From contig NHZP01000013.1 in the NCBI GenBank assembly GCA_003313425.1, positions 620,001-684,000 on the forward strand: a DNA stretch of 64,000 bases, given 5' to 3'. The position numbers and the translations under genes were made by a program. The notes under the pieces are model-generated. The model searched no databases, was not told where the DNA came from, and saw only the letters and a program-made list of their open reading frames with translations. Shown piece after piece: positions 10,701-21,925 of the stretch. The first letter of the stretch is position 1. Each line of letters opens with the position of its first letter. The DNA is from Pseudopyrenochaeta lycopersici (Eukaryota > Ascomycota > Dothideomycetes > Pleosporales > Pseudopyrenochaetaceae).

Positions 10701-11919
10701 GCATGGCCCACCACCTGGATGGACAGGACCACCTCCACCAGGCTGGAAAGGGCCACCCCCGCCAGGCTTTGGTCCTCCACAAGGACCCCCTATGGGCCCA
10801 CCTACACCTGGTTCAGCGGCTCAATCTCAAGGACAGAGTCCACAAGGAGGTCCACCGCCGTCCGCAATGCCAACCTTCTACGGCATGACTCCCTCCCAAC
10901 CACCCGCACCACTACCCACTAGCTACGAGAATCCAAACTTTAAACGCTCTCCGCCAACGCCAAGCATGCCTCACCCTCGATTTGCAGACTTACCTACTGC
11001 CTATGAAACTGCGCTTGCAGAATGGAACAATATATCAGCTGCCCACGCGACGGTCGCCCAAATCCTAGCCAGCACTGATTCTTTCGCGCCCCTGCCAACA
11101 GAGTTTTATCCACCTGCTCCAGGAGGGCACGGCAGCAATATGACACCATTCGGTCCGGCACTTGTGCATAGAAGTTTCGACATTAGCGTATTATGGACTC
11201 TATTACATCTTGCTAAAATTATCCTACTGCGATCTCACCCCGCGATGCCACCCGCGGCACAAATGGCAGCAGGTATATGCGCACCTGCAACCCAACCGTA
11301 CGCCACACTCATCGGACGCATAACTTTCGGTATGCAAATTCCCATGGGCAACGACCTCTCTCCGTTCCTTGGCGCTGTTCTTACTGAAACGACAATGCCT
11401 TTGTTTTTTGCGGGCGTTCAGTTCCAAGACCCGAATCAACGCGACTGGCTTATCACTCGGCTACTTGAGGTCGATCGTCGCACGGGTTGGGCATCCGCTG
11501 GGATCATTGCACGTGGTTGCGAGACGAGTTGGGAAAGACAAGCAAGCATGGGTCGGGGGCCACCGTACACTCGCCGTACACGAAGATTAGGGGAGGAGGG
11601 ACCGCTTTTGCTCGAAAGGATGACCTCTGACGGGACGCAGAATTGGAGGGACAAAGATGGAGATGCATATGGAAAGGGAGGGCGACACGCGGTTCAGGAG
11701 ATTTCGAGCCCAGGGGCTGGCGGAAGTCGACCAGACAGTCATACAAGAGGTGACGATACAGGGGGTAATGGTTCACTTGGAGGACCGCAAGATGGCAATG
11801 AGAGACTGACGGGTGGAGATATGAGATTTGTGGTGAAGAGTAGAGTCGAGTCGTGGGCGCAGAATATTCTTAGTACAGACGAAGATCTGAGAGCTGGCAT
11901 GGAAAGAGTTGGAATATAG
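7790..11919 (+). CDS. Zn2Cys6 transcription factor with fungal-specific regulatory domain
   Basis: Four exons (7790-8864, 9102-9481, 9624-10360, 10416-11919) join to 1231 residues. Introns of 237, 142 and 55 bp have GTATGT or GTAAGT donors. A Zn2Cys6 cluster lies at residues 38-65 with canonical CX2CX6CX6CX2CX6C spacing, preceded by a basic RKR segment. Residues about 100-355 are rich in Gln, Ser, Pro and Tyr. The following exons give an acidic stretch and a regulatory region of the Fungal_trans_2 type (exon 3 starts TGPTLSIYERNP, exon 4 has NGYRKWSDC). A Pro/Gly-rich insertion occupies about residues 793-863. It should be a nuclear DNA-binding regulator, but its targets cannot be inferred. 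The gene has a long leader and no co-regulated cluster beside it. Confidence 0.9.
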
Positions 11920-13198
11920 AAGAGGAATCAGAAGTGTCTGGGAAAAAGAGAAGAGGGCTCAACTCCCTGCGACATTGGTCGGACTTCCATATTGCAGCAT
12001 TGTAGTCGACTATTGACGACTATAAAGAAAACAAGAAATAAAAAGGTCTCGGCAGAATGAGCATGACGATTGAATAATACAAAGAAAGAAAAGATGAACG
12101 AAGCACTCCACAATGGCAGTCTCTGTACCAAACAGAATGATAAAGCCACCCACACCCCAGCAAACGCACACGACACATCCATATTTCCTGACGAAAAATC
12201 TCGGACTCAGTCTTAAATCGAAACGCTAAGCAGGGTCACACTGCATCCCTCGGACCCGATTTCCACCCATTGTACAGTCTATCCAAAACAGTAACGACGT
12301 ACCCTCTATCAGTCACCAGTAATTACGAATCCACACTCCGCTTTTGGCACATGCAACCGCCACATTTTATCATGTCCTCGTTATTCAATACATTGATACC
12401 CCACGAAAAAGCGTTCTTAGCGATCGAATGACCAAATAGAGTGAGAGCATTGGGCGGCCTATATGAACTTTACTGTACATACCCAGCATTGTTGCCCGCC
12501 TATAATGACACTACTCATCGCCACGTCAGCCTGATATAGACGCGTTGCGTAGCGTAATAGATTCAACAGGGGAGGAGAGGTAAATCGAGTAGCATTTATC
12601 TAGCTTTAATGTCAAGATGACAAGATCAAGGACTGTGTATGTAGATGGCGCTATCAATCTTCATCTTGAAAACTTGTGCACATGTGTGCAGCTGTGATGT
12701 GAGTGTGAAAATGAATCGAAAAATTAACAGAGGCCGCTGATTTGTCTTTTGATTGAGGCAGCGTGTGTAGGCGGTAAAACACAGCAGATACGTTTTGACA
12801 GTGAGTCGCAAAACACTTTGGCTAAAGCACTACGTCATGTACGAAGAAGAGCAAGTATGCACGAAATGCAAGGCAAGTTTACAAAGAGCAACCGTTGCAG
12901 TCTCTAAAAGTTTTAATATTGTAATGTAACTAATTATCCTACGCTTGCTCGCTCGTTCCGCTCACTTAATCCGCGGCGCTACCTTTTTCCAGAAGTTGTA
13001 GCAAAAGTCATGCGTTGAAAAAGATGCTCCAAACGCCCATTATACGTTCTGAGTAGTGGGTAATGCGAACCACTTCCAGGAGATATACCGACAAAACAAG
13101 ATATCGTACTACTCCATGACACCATATGCAAAAGAAAAAGGAAAAAGGCCCTAAAGTGGCTCATGCATGTTTGGAAAGGGCAAAGAACACTTGGGCGT
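11920..13198. other. Intergenic between convergent genes
   Basis: Convergent 3' flanks of the Zn2Cys6 gene and ROT1. Only short frames without family features are present. I see no RNA gene or repeat. Confidence 0.6.
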
Positions 13199-14141
13199 CT
13201 AGAAGAAGAAGTATAGCACACTTCCTCCTGCTGTCAGAAATACGCCAAACCACCACCACTGATCTGCGCGAACAGCACCAGGCGTCCTCTTGTACACCAC
13301 CTCGTGGTTCAAGGGCAGTTCACCGCGCTTGACCTTGCCCGCACTCGCTGTCTGGGTCGTGAGCGGGTTGAGTGTGGTGGTGGGAAGCATTTTGGGTGGA
13401 GACATGGCGAGGTAGAGGGGCATCATGGGGGAGCCGTCGAACTTGAAGAGGTTGAGGCGCGGGATCTTGTGATATGGGTCTGTGTAGACTTCGTAGCGCT
13501 GGTAAATCAGATGTCAGTTCTTGGTTGCCCGTTATCGAAACTGTGCTGACAGGCTTACCTCAAACAATTCACTTGCGTTATAGCGTGTGTAGATGGCGTT
13601 CTTGAAGGAACACGGATCTGAGTACAATTGCCTTCCGTCGACTTTGATGGGATCAAGAACGAGGGAGCCGTTGTCGAGCTTCTGGAAACTGCCATGTTGC
13701 CATTGAATTATGCCTTTGGGGCATTTGGGTTCCTGTGCTGTTGTCGCTGTTAGTTCTGCATCGCTAGTCTTATCTCTCTCTCTCTTGTGCAGTCGGTCGC
13801 AATCTCAGATTGGGACGTGATTGAACAGAGGAGGGCTGGACGTACGATTTGCGATAGCGCGGTAGTATGCCTCCTCATAGAAACCGTCTGCCGAGAAGGA
13901 GTAGCTGATTCCTGGGTGTTGTGGTTCGGTAAACTTCTCGTTGACGGGATCGTAGAAGTCCTGTCGGAGTAATTAGCGCCGGAATGCCTACTAGACAGAG
14001 TCATAAGAAGCGTACAGAGCCTGTCATGGTCGAGTTCGCCTTGCTGTTCCATGTGCCTACTATGTCTGCGGGAAGGGTCTGCGCCTGCGCGTGCAAGATT
14101 GCGACTCCTGAGAGCAGCAGCGCTGCTATCCGTGAGACCAT
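13199..14141 (-). CDS. ROT1: ROT1-like ER membrane chaperone
   Basis: Four exons on the minus strand (14016-14141, 13846-13960, 13559-13737, 13199-13498) join to 239 residues; yeast Rot1 is about 256. The protein starts with a signal peptide ([20 protein letters not shown]). It carries the family segments [52 protein letters not shown] and RYEVYTDPY. It ends in a hydrophobic membrane segment ([19 protein letters not shown]). Rot1 is an essential ER-membrane chaperone in yeast, needed for beta-1,6-glucan synthesis and glycoprotein folding. Two exon junctions follow family identity, the rest follow splice consensus. It is divergent from the folate cyclo-ligase gene, with 446 bp between starts. 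Confidence 0.9.
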
Positions 14142-14587
14142 TTTGGGATATGCGATAAGGTGGGACTGAGCGAGCGTGGGCGGCTGTCGGGGGTGTGCGT
14201 GTGCGCGAAGGCGTACAGGGGCGGGTGTGTGGGGATTTGCCGTGTGCAGTGTGCGGTGTGATGTTGAGGAGAATGCTGTTGAAGTTGGACTCTCGACGCC
14301 TCCTTGGAAGGAACGAACAGGGATGCTGCGGCTAGCTGCAGATCCGCGGCGCCAACCATCGCCCTCATCGGCCGCGCTTGCGTCGCCATGTTTTCACTTT
14401 TTGCTGTTCGTATTCACTTATCGATAGTGGTGCTGAAGCTGACATGTGTCTGCAGTGAACATCTTGAAGCTGCATACTCACGTGCCAATTCGCCTTCAAT
14501 TCAGGTCTTGTAGCTGGACAAGGGTGGTGTCGTTTGGGACCATTACTCTCTGTGAAACACTGTTGAGCTGGAGCAGAAACGTGCGGG
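14142..14587. promoter_or_regulatory. Divergent promoter region, ROT1 / cyclo-ligase
   Basis: 446 bp between two divergent starts. The ROT1 side is rich in GT/CA runs (about 14180-14240). I recognise no specific binding site with confidence. Confidence 0.5.
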
Positions 14588-15381
14588 ATGGCGGGGTCAT
14601 TGGCAGCTGTCAAGAAGGAGATGCGAAAGCGGGTTCGACATGTTTTAAAGGAGCTCCCAGAGGCTTCTGCTGCTTCTCAAAGTGCGGATTCCAATCGTTG
14701 GCTATGCTGCCAAGCTGACATCACTCAGCGTCAAATGCTACAAGGACGCTGCTATCCATGCCAGAGTACAAGGCTGCACAGCGGATAAGCATCTATTTGT
14801 CCATGCCCACGGGTGAGATCAACACCTCAAATATCGTGCGCGACGCCCTGGGCCAAGGCAAGAAGGTTTTCATACCCTACACGTACAACTTGCAAAGCCC
14901 AGAGGGAGGACAGCCAAGCTCCATCATGGACATGGTGGAGCTGCGGTCAATGAATGATTTTGAGTCTCTTCAACCAGACAAATGGGGCATCCCAACACCA
15001 AGCGAGGACTCGATAGCATCACGTGCAAATTGCTTTGGGGGAACTGGCATCACAAACGCCCATGTATCAGGCACCGATGCAGGCCTGGACTTGATAGTCA
15101 TGCCTGGCATGGCTTTCGACTCTCAGTTTGGGCGGTTGGGACATGGCAAGGGCTTCTATGACTACTTCTTGACTCGATGTCACCAAGTGTCGCGCATGCC
15201 TTTTCGCGGTAAGAACCACTGGTATTCTGTATGTGGAGGGCTAACTAACCACGTCGTAGTCGGTCTCTCGCTGACCGAGCAATTCCTCCCAGCAAATGAG
15301 TCGGTTCCCATGGACTCGTCCGATTATCGCCTAGACGCCTTGATAACCGGTGGCGGTGAGCTCCGCCGCGCAACAGCCTAA
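14588..15381 (+). CDS. FAU1: 5-formyltetrahydrofolate cyclo-ligase
   Basis: Three exons (14588-14681, 14729-15208, 15260-15381) give 231 residues, normal for the family. The enzyme uses ATP to convert 5-formyl-THF to 5,10-methenyl-THF, returning stored folate to the one-carbon pool. Visible landmarks are RISIYLSMPTGEI (about 50-62), the KVFIPY strand, LIVMPGMAFD (about 153-162) and the nucleotide-binding loop GRLGHGKGFYDYFL (166-179). The first intron (47 bp) uses a GTGCGG donor, weaker than its neighbours but supported by a CTGAC branch site and by the continuous protein. It converges on the SmE gene, with 143 bp between stops. Confidence 0.92.
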
Positions 15382-15524
15382 TGTGCCTCAATCTTTCATC
15401 TGTATGCAAATGTCTCCCAGCCAAATAGCCTTGTAGATCCACCTCAAGCCTCCCCCTGTGTCTGTCATGTTGAGCGCACAAACCAACCAGCCGTCGAAAA
15501 CGATGGGGTGGAAAATGGTTGCGC

Positions 15525-15963
15525 TTATTGTATCTGCTGGATGAGAGAGATGTTGTCGCCCTTGAGCAGGATCTGGCCAATCTTGCGCCTCTCTTCTGGC
15601 GCGTCCTTTTTCGCCAAAGTAACTTCTACGGCGTCGTCGATGACGAGGTTCATGAACTCATCAAACCCCTGCGTGGTTGTCAGTAGCCGTGACAGCAATG
15701 AAGACCGGGGGGCTTGTACTCTCAGCTTTCCTTCGATGCGCAGTCCCAAGTTCTCGTACAGCCAGACTGATATCGAAGCTCGCGACTGCAGGAGCTTGAA
15801 GATGAAGTTAATTGGGGGAAGGAGGACTGCACACAATCAGCGTCGTAGGTCAACAGGGTGTGCGCGCAAGAAGCGTTGTACCTTTTCCTCCACCGCGGCC
15901 TGGGACAAGTTAGCTAATAGCATCGTCAGGATTGTAGGGTTATTGACCTCCACGTCCAGTCAT
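15525..15963 (-). CDS. SME1: Small nuclear ribonucleoprotein SmE
   Basis: Four exons (15948-15963, 15882-15899, 15720-15826, 15525-15668) join to 94 residues, the usual SmE size. After a short Gly/Arg-rich head the protein reads LLPPINFIFKLLQ, then the Sm1 motif with VWLYENLGLRIEGKLRGFDEFMN, and the Sm2 motif GQILLKGDNISLIQ. SmE is one of seven Sm proteins that form the ring on U1, U2, U4 and U5 snRNAs. The first coding exon is 16 nt and the second only 18 nt. The protein GRGGRGGGK-VLLPP only forms when both are kept, which supports the model. It is divergent from MTR10, with 367 bp between starts. Confidence 0.95.
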
Positions 15964-16330
15964 TGTGAGCTTGCAAGTGGGTTACCGAAAGATCTAAGTG
16001 CGTTTGTCGAGTCGGCGATTTCGTTGTCAGGCTGGGAACGTCGTTGGAGGTGAAGCTGGAGTTCTACTTCGGCGAACATTTTGGGCCCTGGCATGGGCCT
16101 TGGCGCGGGGATCACTTTGTCTATGCGACCGACGGCAACTTCTCAGCACCACCAAGCCGCCTCCCTCACCCAGCGCCCGCCGTACCTGACACTTTACTCT
16201 TTGTTTGCTCTTGCCCGGGCCCTCGCATCCCAGTACATGCACGGCACAGGATAGACACCCCGCCGTCGCCCCCGCCCTCCGCGCAGCATCCGCTTTCCTT
16301 CCCCCACTACCTGGCTGCAATACCTCCAAC
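15964..16330. promoter_or_regulatory. Divergent promoter region, SME1 / MTR10
   Basis: 367 bp shared by two divergent housekeeping genes. The MTR10 side is C-rich on the plus strand. I see no diagnostic binding site. Confidence 0.5.
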
Positions 16331-19300
16331 ATGGCCTCCAACGGCGTTGGGCAAGTCTTCGAGCCTGTCCTGGCGGCGCACAACACGATGCAGTCGGGAG
16401 CGGATCGCGCGCAGAAAGAGCAGGCACATCAGTTCCTGGAACAGTTCCAGAAATCGGTACGTTGGAGACATCTGGGCAGGTGGGCACCAGGACTGACGCA
16501 CAGCCATAGCAAGAGGCATGGACGACTACACTGGCAATGCTTGAATCCAACTCAGCCGACGCTGCAGCTAAGCTCTTCGCTGCTACCACATTGAAAGGCA
16601 AAGTGCGTTTTCGACATGCTGCACTGCTTCCCATCTAACCAGGTCAGATTGTCTACGACCTTCACCAGGTGCCTCGCGCACAGCTTCCAGAATTGCGGGC
16701 ATCCATCATGCGGAATCTAGCGACATTCCATGCTGGACCCAAGCCGATCAGGTTACAACTGTGCGTTTGCCTGGCAAACTTGGCAATCCAGATGACAGAA
16801 TGGAAAGACGTCCTCAAAGACGTAGTCAATGCTCTCGGGACAGACCCAGCAACCCTACCTTGCGTCTTGGACTTTCTCCGCGTTCTCCCCGAAGAAGTCA
16901 CGCATGGACGAAAGATCGCTCTTACAGTACGTCCGAACGAGCCGCGCCCCATCACCAACACTCGGCACTTCCCTGCGGTACCGACACTTGATATCAGAGT
17001 TACAGTCTAATGCTTGGTGGCCAGGAACACGAGTTGACCATGAGGACGGCCGAGTTGATTGAGGACAACGCCCAGCAAGCCCTGGACCTCCTCATCCGAT
17101 ACGCAACATCGTCACGTATGGCAAGCCATTTCCCCGACTATCATCCTACTAACATGCTCCAGCCGCCGCCGCCCAAAATCCTCAACTACTTAATTGTATC
17201 ACGTCTTGGGTACGCGAGATCCCCCTAGACGCCATAATAAACTCTCCACTGCTCAAAGTCATTATCGATGACTTGTCTGCTGAAGAGCCATTCGAGGCCG
17301 CTGTCGAGTGCTTGAGCGCCCTCATTTCCGAAACTCGAGATGTAGATGAGACGATGCAATCTATCCTAGCTCTCTACCCTCAAGTAATAGCACTCCAACC
17401 GAAGTTGGCCCAAGCAGCACAAGAAGAGGATACCGAAAAGTTCAAAGGTATCGCTAGAATATTCGCTGAGGCCGGAGAGTCATGGGTCCTTCTCATCGCC
17501 CGACTGCCAACCGAGTTCCGAGCTCTCGTCGAAGCAATCCTTGCCACCGCTGCACTTGACACGGAAAGGGACGCAATATCTCATACCTTCAAGTTCTGGT
17601 ACGATCTCAAGCAATATCTGACTATTGAAAAATATGCAGAGGCACGGATGCAGAGCTTGGACATCTACTCCAAGCTGGTTGATATCATGATTGGCCACCT
17701 TGAGTTCCCAAAGCCTGATAGCGGAGATGAAAAGGATCTTTTCGAAGGGGACCGCGAACAGGAAGAGAAGTTCCGAGAATTCCGCCACCAAATGGGCGAT
17801 GTGCTGAAAGACTGCTGCGAGGTCATGGGCGTTGTAGAATGCCTTCAAAAACCATATGACCTTATCCAGCAATGGGTGCAGACATATGGAGCTCAGGCAG
17901 GGCCTAACAGTGTACCACAGTGGCAGAAATTGGAAGCTCCTTTGTTCGCTGTGAGGGCAATGGGTCGGATGGTTCCTCCAGACGAGAACGTTATGCTCCC
18001 CCGCCTCATTCCACTCATTGCGGCTATTCCTGACCACAACAAGCTTCGATTCCAGGCCGTCATGGCTCTAGGACGGTATACAGAGTGGACTGCCCAACAT
18101 CCCGACACGCTACAACCCCAACTAGACTTCATCATGGCCGCATTCGACCACTCGACAAAGGATGTCATTCGGGCCGCTGCATTATCGTTCAAATTCTTCT
18201 GCAACGACTGCGCCAGTTTGCTCGTCAATTTTATCGTTCCCCTGCAACAGTTCTATGCAAAGCATCTTAACAGCCTGCCGATCAGCAGTCAGGAAGAGAT
18301 CACCGAAGGTGTAGCTTCTGTGGTTGCTAAAGTACCAAACGACCAGATGTATGCGACGCTCAAACTATATCTCGACCCAGTGATGCAGCATCTGGTCACG
18401 ATCGCAAATCAGGCCAAGGATGAGCCGGAGCAAAAGCTTCTTGCGGACAAGATCAATTTAATCACCATCTTCTTCGAAATGGTAAGACCAGAAGTACCGT
18501 CTGGTCAGGAGCATCCAGCCGTCAAGTACTGTCAAGAGATCTTCCCTATGCTTGGGAACATTATCACACACTTCAACAAGAGCATACCAATCCTGGAGCG
18601 CGTCTGTCGGTGCTGGCGGTATATGGTCCTCTCCTACCGCACTGCCATGCGTCCACTTCTACCAGACCTCGCAACAAAATTGACCGAAGGCTTCGATACC
18701 TCTAGACAAGGTTGCTTCCTGTGGGCAACTGCTTCCATCGTCCGTGAATTTTCACAAGGCATGGATGAGGTTGATTCTAGCTTGGCAAACGATGTCTATC
18801 AATTCTATGAGCAGCAGGCGAAAACCTTCCTCAGAATACTTAGCGACCTTCCGCCAGAGGAGTTGCCCGATCTGATTGAAGACTACTTCCGACTCGCTGC
18901 TGACATGGCGTTGTACTTCCCTTCGGAATCAATCATGTCGCCGCTCATGGACACTATCCTCCTCGCCGCTTGCAGCTCGCTCACTCTGCTGAAGGAGGAT
19001 CCTATCATCGCAACCTTGCACTTCCTCCGCGACCTCCTCGGCTACGGTCGGAATTCCTCGCCATCTTCCAGCTTCGACAACACGCGGCATGATGTCCCTG
19101 AGCAACTGCAAAACCGTGTAAAGCAGCTTGTCGTTACTTCTGGCGTCCAATTGGTTCAGCGCATCATGACAGGCATGATGTACAGCTTCCCCGAAGGTTG
19201 CTTTGCAGACTCATCCGGTGTACTCCTTGACCTTTTCGAACTCATGCCGGAACAAGTTGCGCAGTGGGTTGCAACCACCGTTGCCATGTTGCCACAGGGC

Positions 19301-19483
19301 AGTATTACAACGCAAGAAAGCGAGCGTTTCCTCAACAACATTCGGCAGCGAATTCAAACTGGCGATGTGAGGATGATTAGGACTATTCTTCAAGACTTTA
19401 CGACCAGCTATCGACGACGCAATGTGGCTCCCAGGGAGGGACTTGGCAGACTTGAGGCATCACGATTCAGGTTTTCTGGCTAG
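16331..19483 (+). CDS. MTR10: Nuclear import receptor MTR10 (transportin-SR type karyopherin)
   Basis: Five exons (16331-16456, 16510-16602, 16648-16926, 17025-17115, 17163-19483) give 969 residues; yeast Mtr10 is 972. The N-terminus has the importin-beta segment KEQAHQFLEQFQKS-QEAW followed by SADAAAKLFAATTLKGKI. The rest is helical HEAT-repeat sequence, including EHELTMRTAELIEDNAQ and CITSWVREIPLDAI. Mtr10 imports SR-like mRNA-binding proteins and is linked to tRNA traffic in yeast. The four introns (45-98 bp) cluster in the first kilobase, and each junction was fixed by reading frame and family identity. The long last exon has no stop. Confidence 0.93.
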
Positions 19484-20065
19484 ATTCTGGAGGCTAACAT
19501 GAGGCGGCTGTTTCCGAGTGTGGATGCTCACGGTTCAACAGATAGGAGGAAATTATTGAGCAGTTATAAGGTGTCTAGGAAGCGAGTCAAGGGAGCAATT
19601 TCACAAAACTTTTGTCTCGACATGCTCCTGGGTGGGCGGTGGGCGGATTGAAGGAGTGTATGTACATCAAAACAGCATACTTGTACTTGAAGCGTTTGTG
19701 TGTGGGCATTTGCATGGAAAGACCGGGCTGGGATAGGATACCATATGTGGGTTAAGGGGGCTTCTTCTTCATCTTTCAAACTCAACTTCTAGATACCGCC
19801 TCCATTTACATTTCATCTCATCATATCAGTTGAATAGATGTCTTCGCCAGCAGACTTCAGAGTTCATGTCCCCGTATGTTTGCAGAGCTGCATTTGTAGC
19901 CCAAGTGAAAGTCGACACTGCAACGATTCTGCGCGTTGAAAAAGTTGGAGACACTTGTGGTAACTTTAAGATCAAATTATGTGCTATCATTGGTAAAGCA
20001 GGAAATATATGTGTACACTATTAAGAGCGAAAGTAGAGAGACTTGACAACGAATATACTGACTGC
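19484..20065. other. Intergenic between convergent genes
   Basis: Convergent 3' flanks of MTR10 and the zinc-finger gene. No gene, repeat or RNA is visible. Confidence 0.6.
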
Positions 20066-21925
20066 CTAGTCGTCGTCTCGATCACCCCAGACATCCGCCT
20101 CATCCCGCGCCACTGCGTCCAAATCAATCAGTCCCCCACTTTTCCTCCCTTCTATCTCTTCCTCGTCACTGCTTTCGCCTCTCGCTTCTTCCTTGCTCAT
20201 CTCCCCCCAGCCGGCGTCTTCGTCCTCTTCTTCCTGCGGGAATGCCGGGGACACGGGAACGAAATCGTCCATCAAGTTGGACGGTAAGCCTGCGGGCGCA
20301 GGACGCTTGGATGCAGACGAAGTTGGTGGGGGAGTGAGGGGCATCAAGGCCATCTCTGGGCGATTGGAAAGAAGAGGAGTTTCTGGTGCTTCCGCGTCAA
20401 TGAGGTTCGGTGGTGTGCGTGGACGTGTTTGTTCTGATGGCGCCTCCGCGGTTTGGTTTATTGGTGCTTCTGGCTTGGGATGCTTTCCAGCTTTTGAGGC
20501 CGGGCGGGAAGCCTGCTTCATCTCAGGTTTTGGTGCTGTGCTCGTGGCAACCGAGATATCCATTTTCTGTGTAGGAGGAAGCTTTGCGTGATGCTCTTGT
20601 TGGTGTTGCTGTGAAAAAGGAAAGATGGAAAACAAGGATTGGCTGAGACTATGTCGGTTTGGCGCCGGAGGTCTCCCCTCTGATTTAAGGGTTTCTTGCC
20701 GGGGATCTGTAGCGACAGATGGTTGCGATGCCGAGCGGGAATGTGAGGTCGTCTTCACTGCCGCAGGACTTGGGGGTTTTGCGATTGTTACGTCCGGGAG
20801 ATCAGCCTGGCACATTTCACAGGCCGTCAATTCGGGATGATTAAGAAAAGTGCAGCGAGGACACTGTTTCTTTCTGTCTGGTGATGCTCCTCGAGGCGCC
20901 TCGAGCTTCTGGGGTTCCGGTTGCGGCCGTCGTGGCTGCCGAGGAGGAAGTTCTTGGTCGCTAGGCAATGTGTACCCTGGACTGTATCTCTGCGCCGTCT
21001 TCGAATTATTACGCCTTTGAGCTGTGGTCTCCGCAATTTTCGATCTGCTCGATGAGGGAGCACTCACTACAACCCCGGCGTTCGGATTTGGGTCAACTGA
21101 GACAACTACTTGAACATCTCTATTACTTCCGCACTTCATGCACTGACACTGACGGACTACGCTCTTCGTATACGTATCTGTCACCTCCGCGGGGGCATCG
21201 AACCTGATTTCAAATCGCCCAGGCTCTCCAAAACTGGTCGTCTTATTCTCTTTTTTCTCCCATCTCTTCGCGTTGCTATACCCGGCGCCCTTCGCCACAA
21301 TAGGCATGATCGGGTCTACAGCTCCAAAAATCAAATGGTCAACAAAGGGAACAAGCATAAGTGTCCCGCTATTTTTAATATGTGCGTCAACTTCAGGCCG
21401 CAACCTGAAGGAGTCAAGAGAGTGCAGAACGCTAAAGTACTTGTTGAACATGTCACCATACCACTTCCGTACCTGGACGCCTTGCTGGAGTAGTTCTTGT
21501 GGAAGATTTTTGGGTGCTGGAGATGGCCATAAAGCGTCGATGAGATGTTTCTCTTTCAAGCTCTTCCGAATCATTAGGTCCAGACGAGCAGACTCGTAAA
21601 GCTTCTTCTCCAAACGCTCATGGACTTCATACTTCGCGAACCGGATCACCACCCCTCGAACGAATCCCGCATCCAGGTTCCATTTCCTTGTAAAGTAGTC
21701 TAAGCTCTCAAGATCTTTCTGAGCTTGCGCATTTGCAGGCCTGATGACGAGCGGCGAAAGCTCATGGCCCATGTTAATCCATCGTGGCGGTTGGCGGGGA
21801 TCTGCTGTGGCGGTCGACCAGAAGGAGCGTATTGGGGCGTATTCGGCTTTGAAGTAGTTGTATATGAAATCTAGGAAGTCTGCTTCTTGCAGCGGCATAG
21901 CGGCGTGACCGCGTGGGATATCCAT
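20066..21925 (-). CDS. RanBP2-type zinc-finger protein, function unknown
   Basis: Single exon of 619 residues, from ATG at 21925. Residues about 1-260 are an ordered, mixed helical domain that I do not recognise. A CQCMKCGS pair (about 260-266) may bind metal. Residues 355-377 (CPRCTFLNHPELTACEMCQADLP) form a RanBP2/NZF-type zinc finger (CX2CX10CX2C), a fold that often binds ubiquitin or RNA. The tail is long, rich in Pro, Ser and Lys, and ends in a very acidic stretch (DEADVWGDRDDD). No signal peptide or membrane segment is seen. A ubiquitin-linked role is an inference from the finger only. It is convergent with MTR10. Confidence 0.8.
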   Translation of the reverse strand: MDIPRGHAAMPLQEADFLDFIYNYFKAEYAPIRSFWSTATADPRQPPRWINMGHELSPLVIRPANAQAQKDLESLDYFTRKWNLDAGFVRGVVIRFAKYEVHERLEKKLYESARLDLMIRKSLKEKHLIDALWPSPAPKNLPQELLQQGVQVRKWYGDMFNKYFSVLHSLDSFRLRPEVDAHIKNSGTLMLVPFVDHLIFGAVDPIMPIVAKGAGYSNAKRWEKKENKTTSFGEPGRFEIRFDAPAEVTDTYTKSVVRQCQCMKCGSNRDVQVVVSVDPNPNAGVVVSAPSSSRSKIAETTAQRRNNSKTAQRYSPGYTLPSDQELPPRQPRRPQPEPQKLEAPRGASPDRKKQCPRCTFLNHPELTACEMCQADLPDVTIAKPPSPAAVKTTSHSRSASQPSVATDPRQETLKSEGRPPAPNRHSLSQSLFSIFPFSQQHQQEHHAKLPPTQKMDISVATSTAPKPEMKQASRPASKAGKHPKPEAPINQTAEAPSEQTRPRTPPNLIDAEAPETPLLSNRPEMALMPLTPPPTSSASKRPAPAGLPSNLMDDFVPVSPAFPQEEEDEDAGWGEMSKEEARGESSDEEEIEGRKSGGLIDLDAVARDEADVWGDRDDD

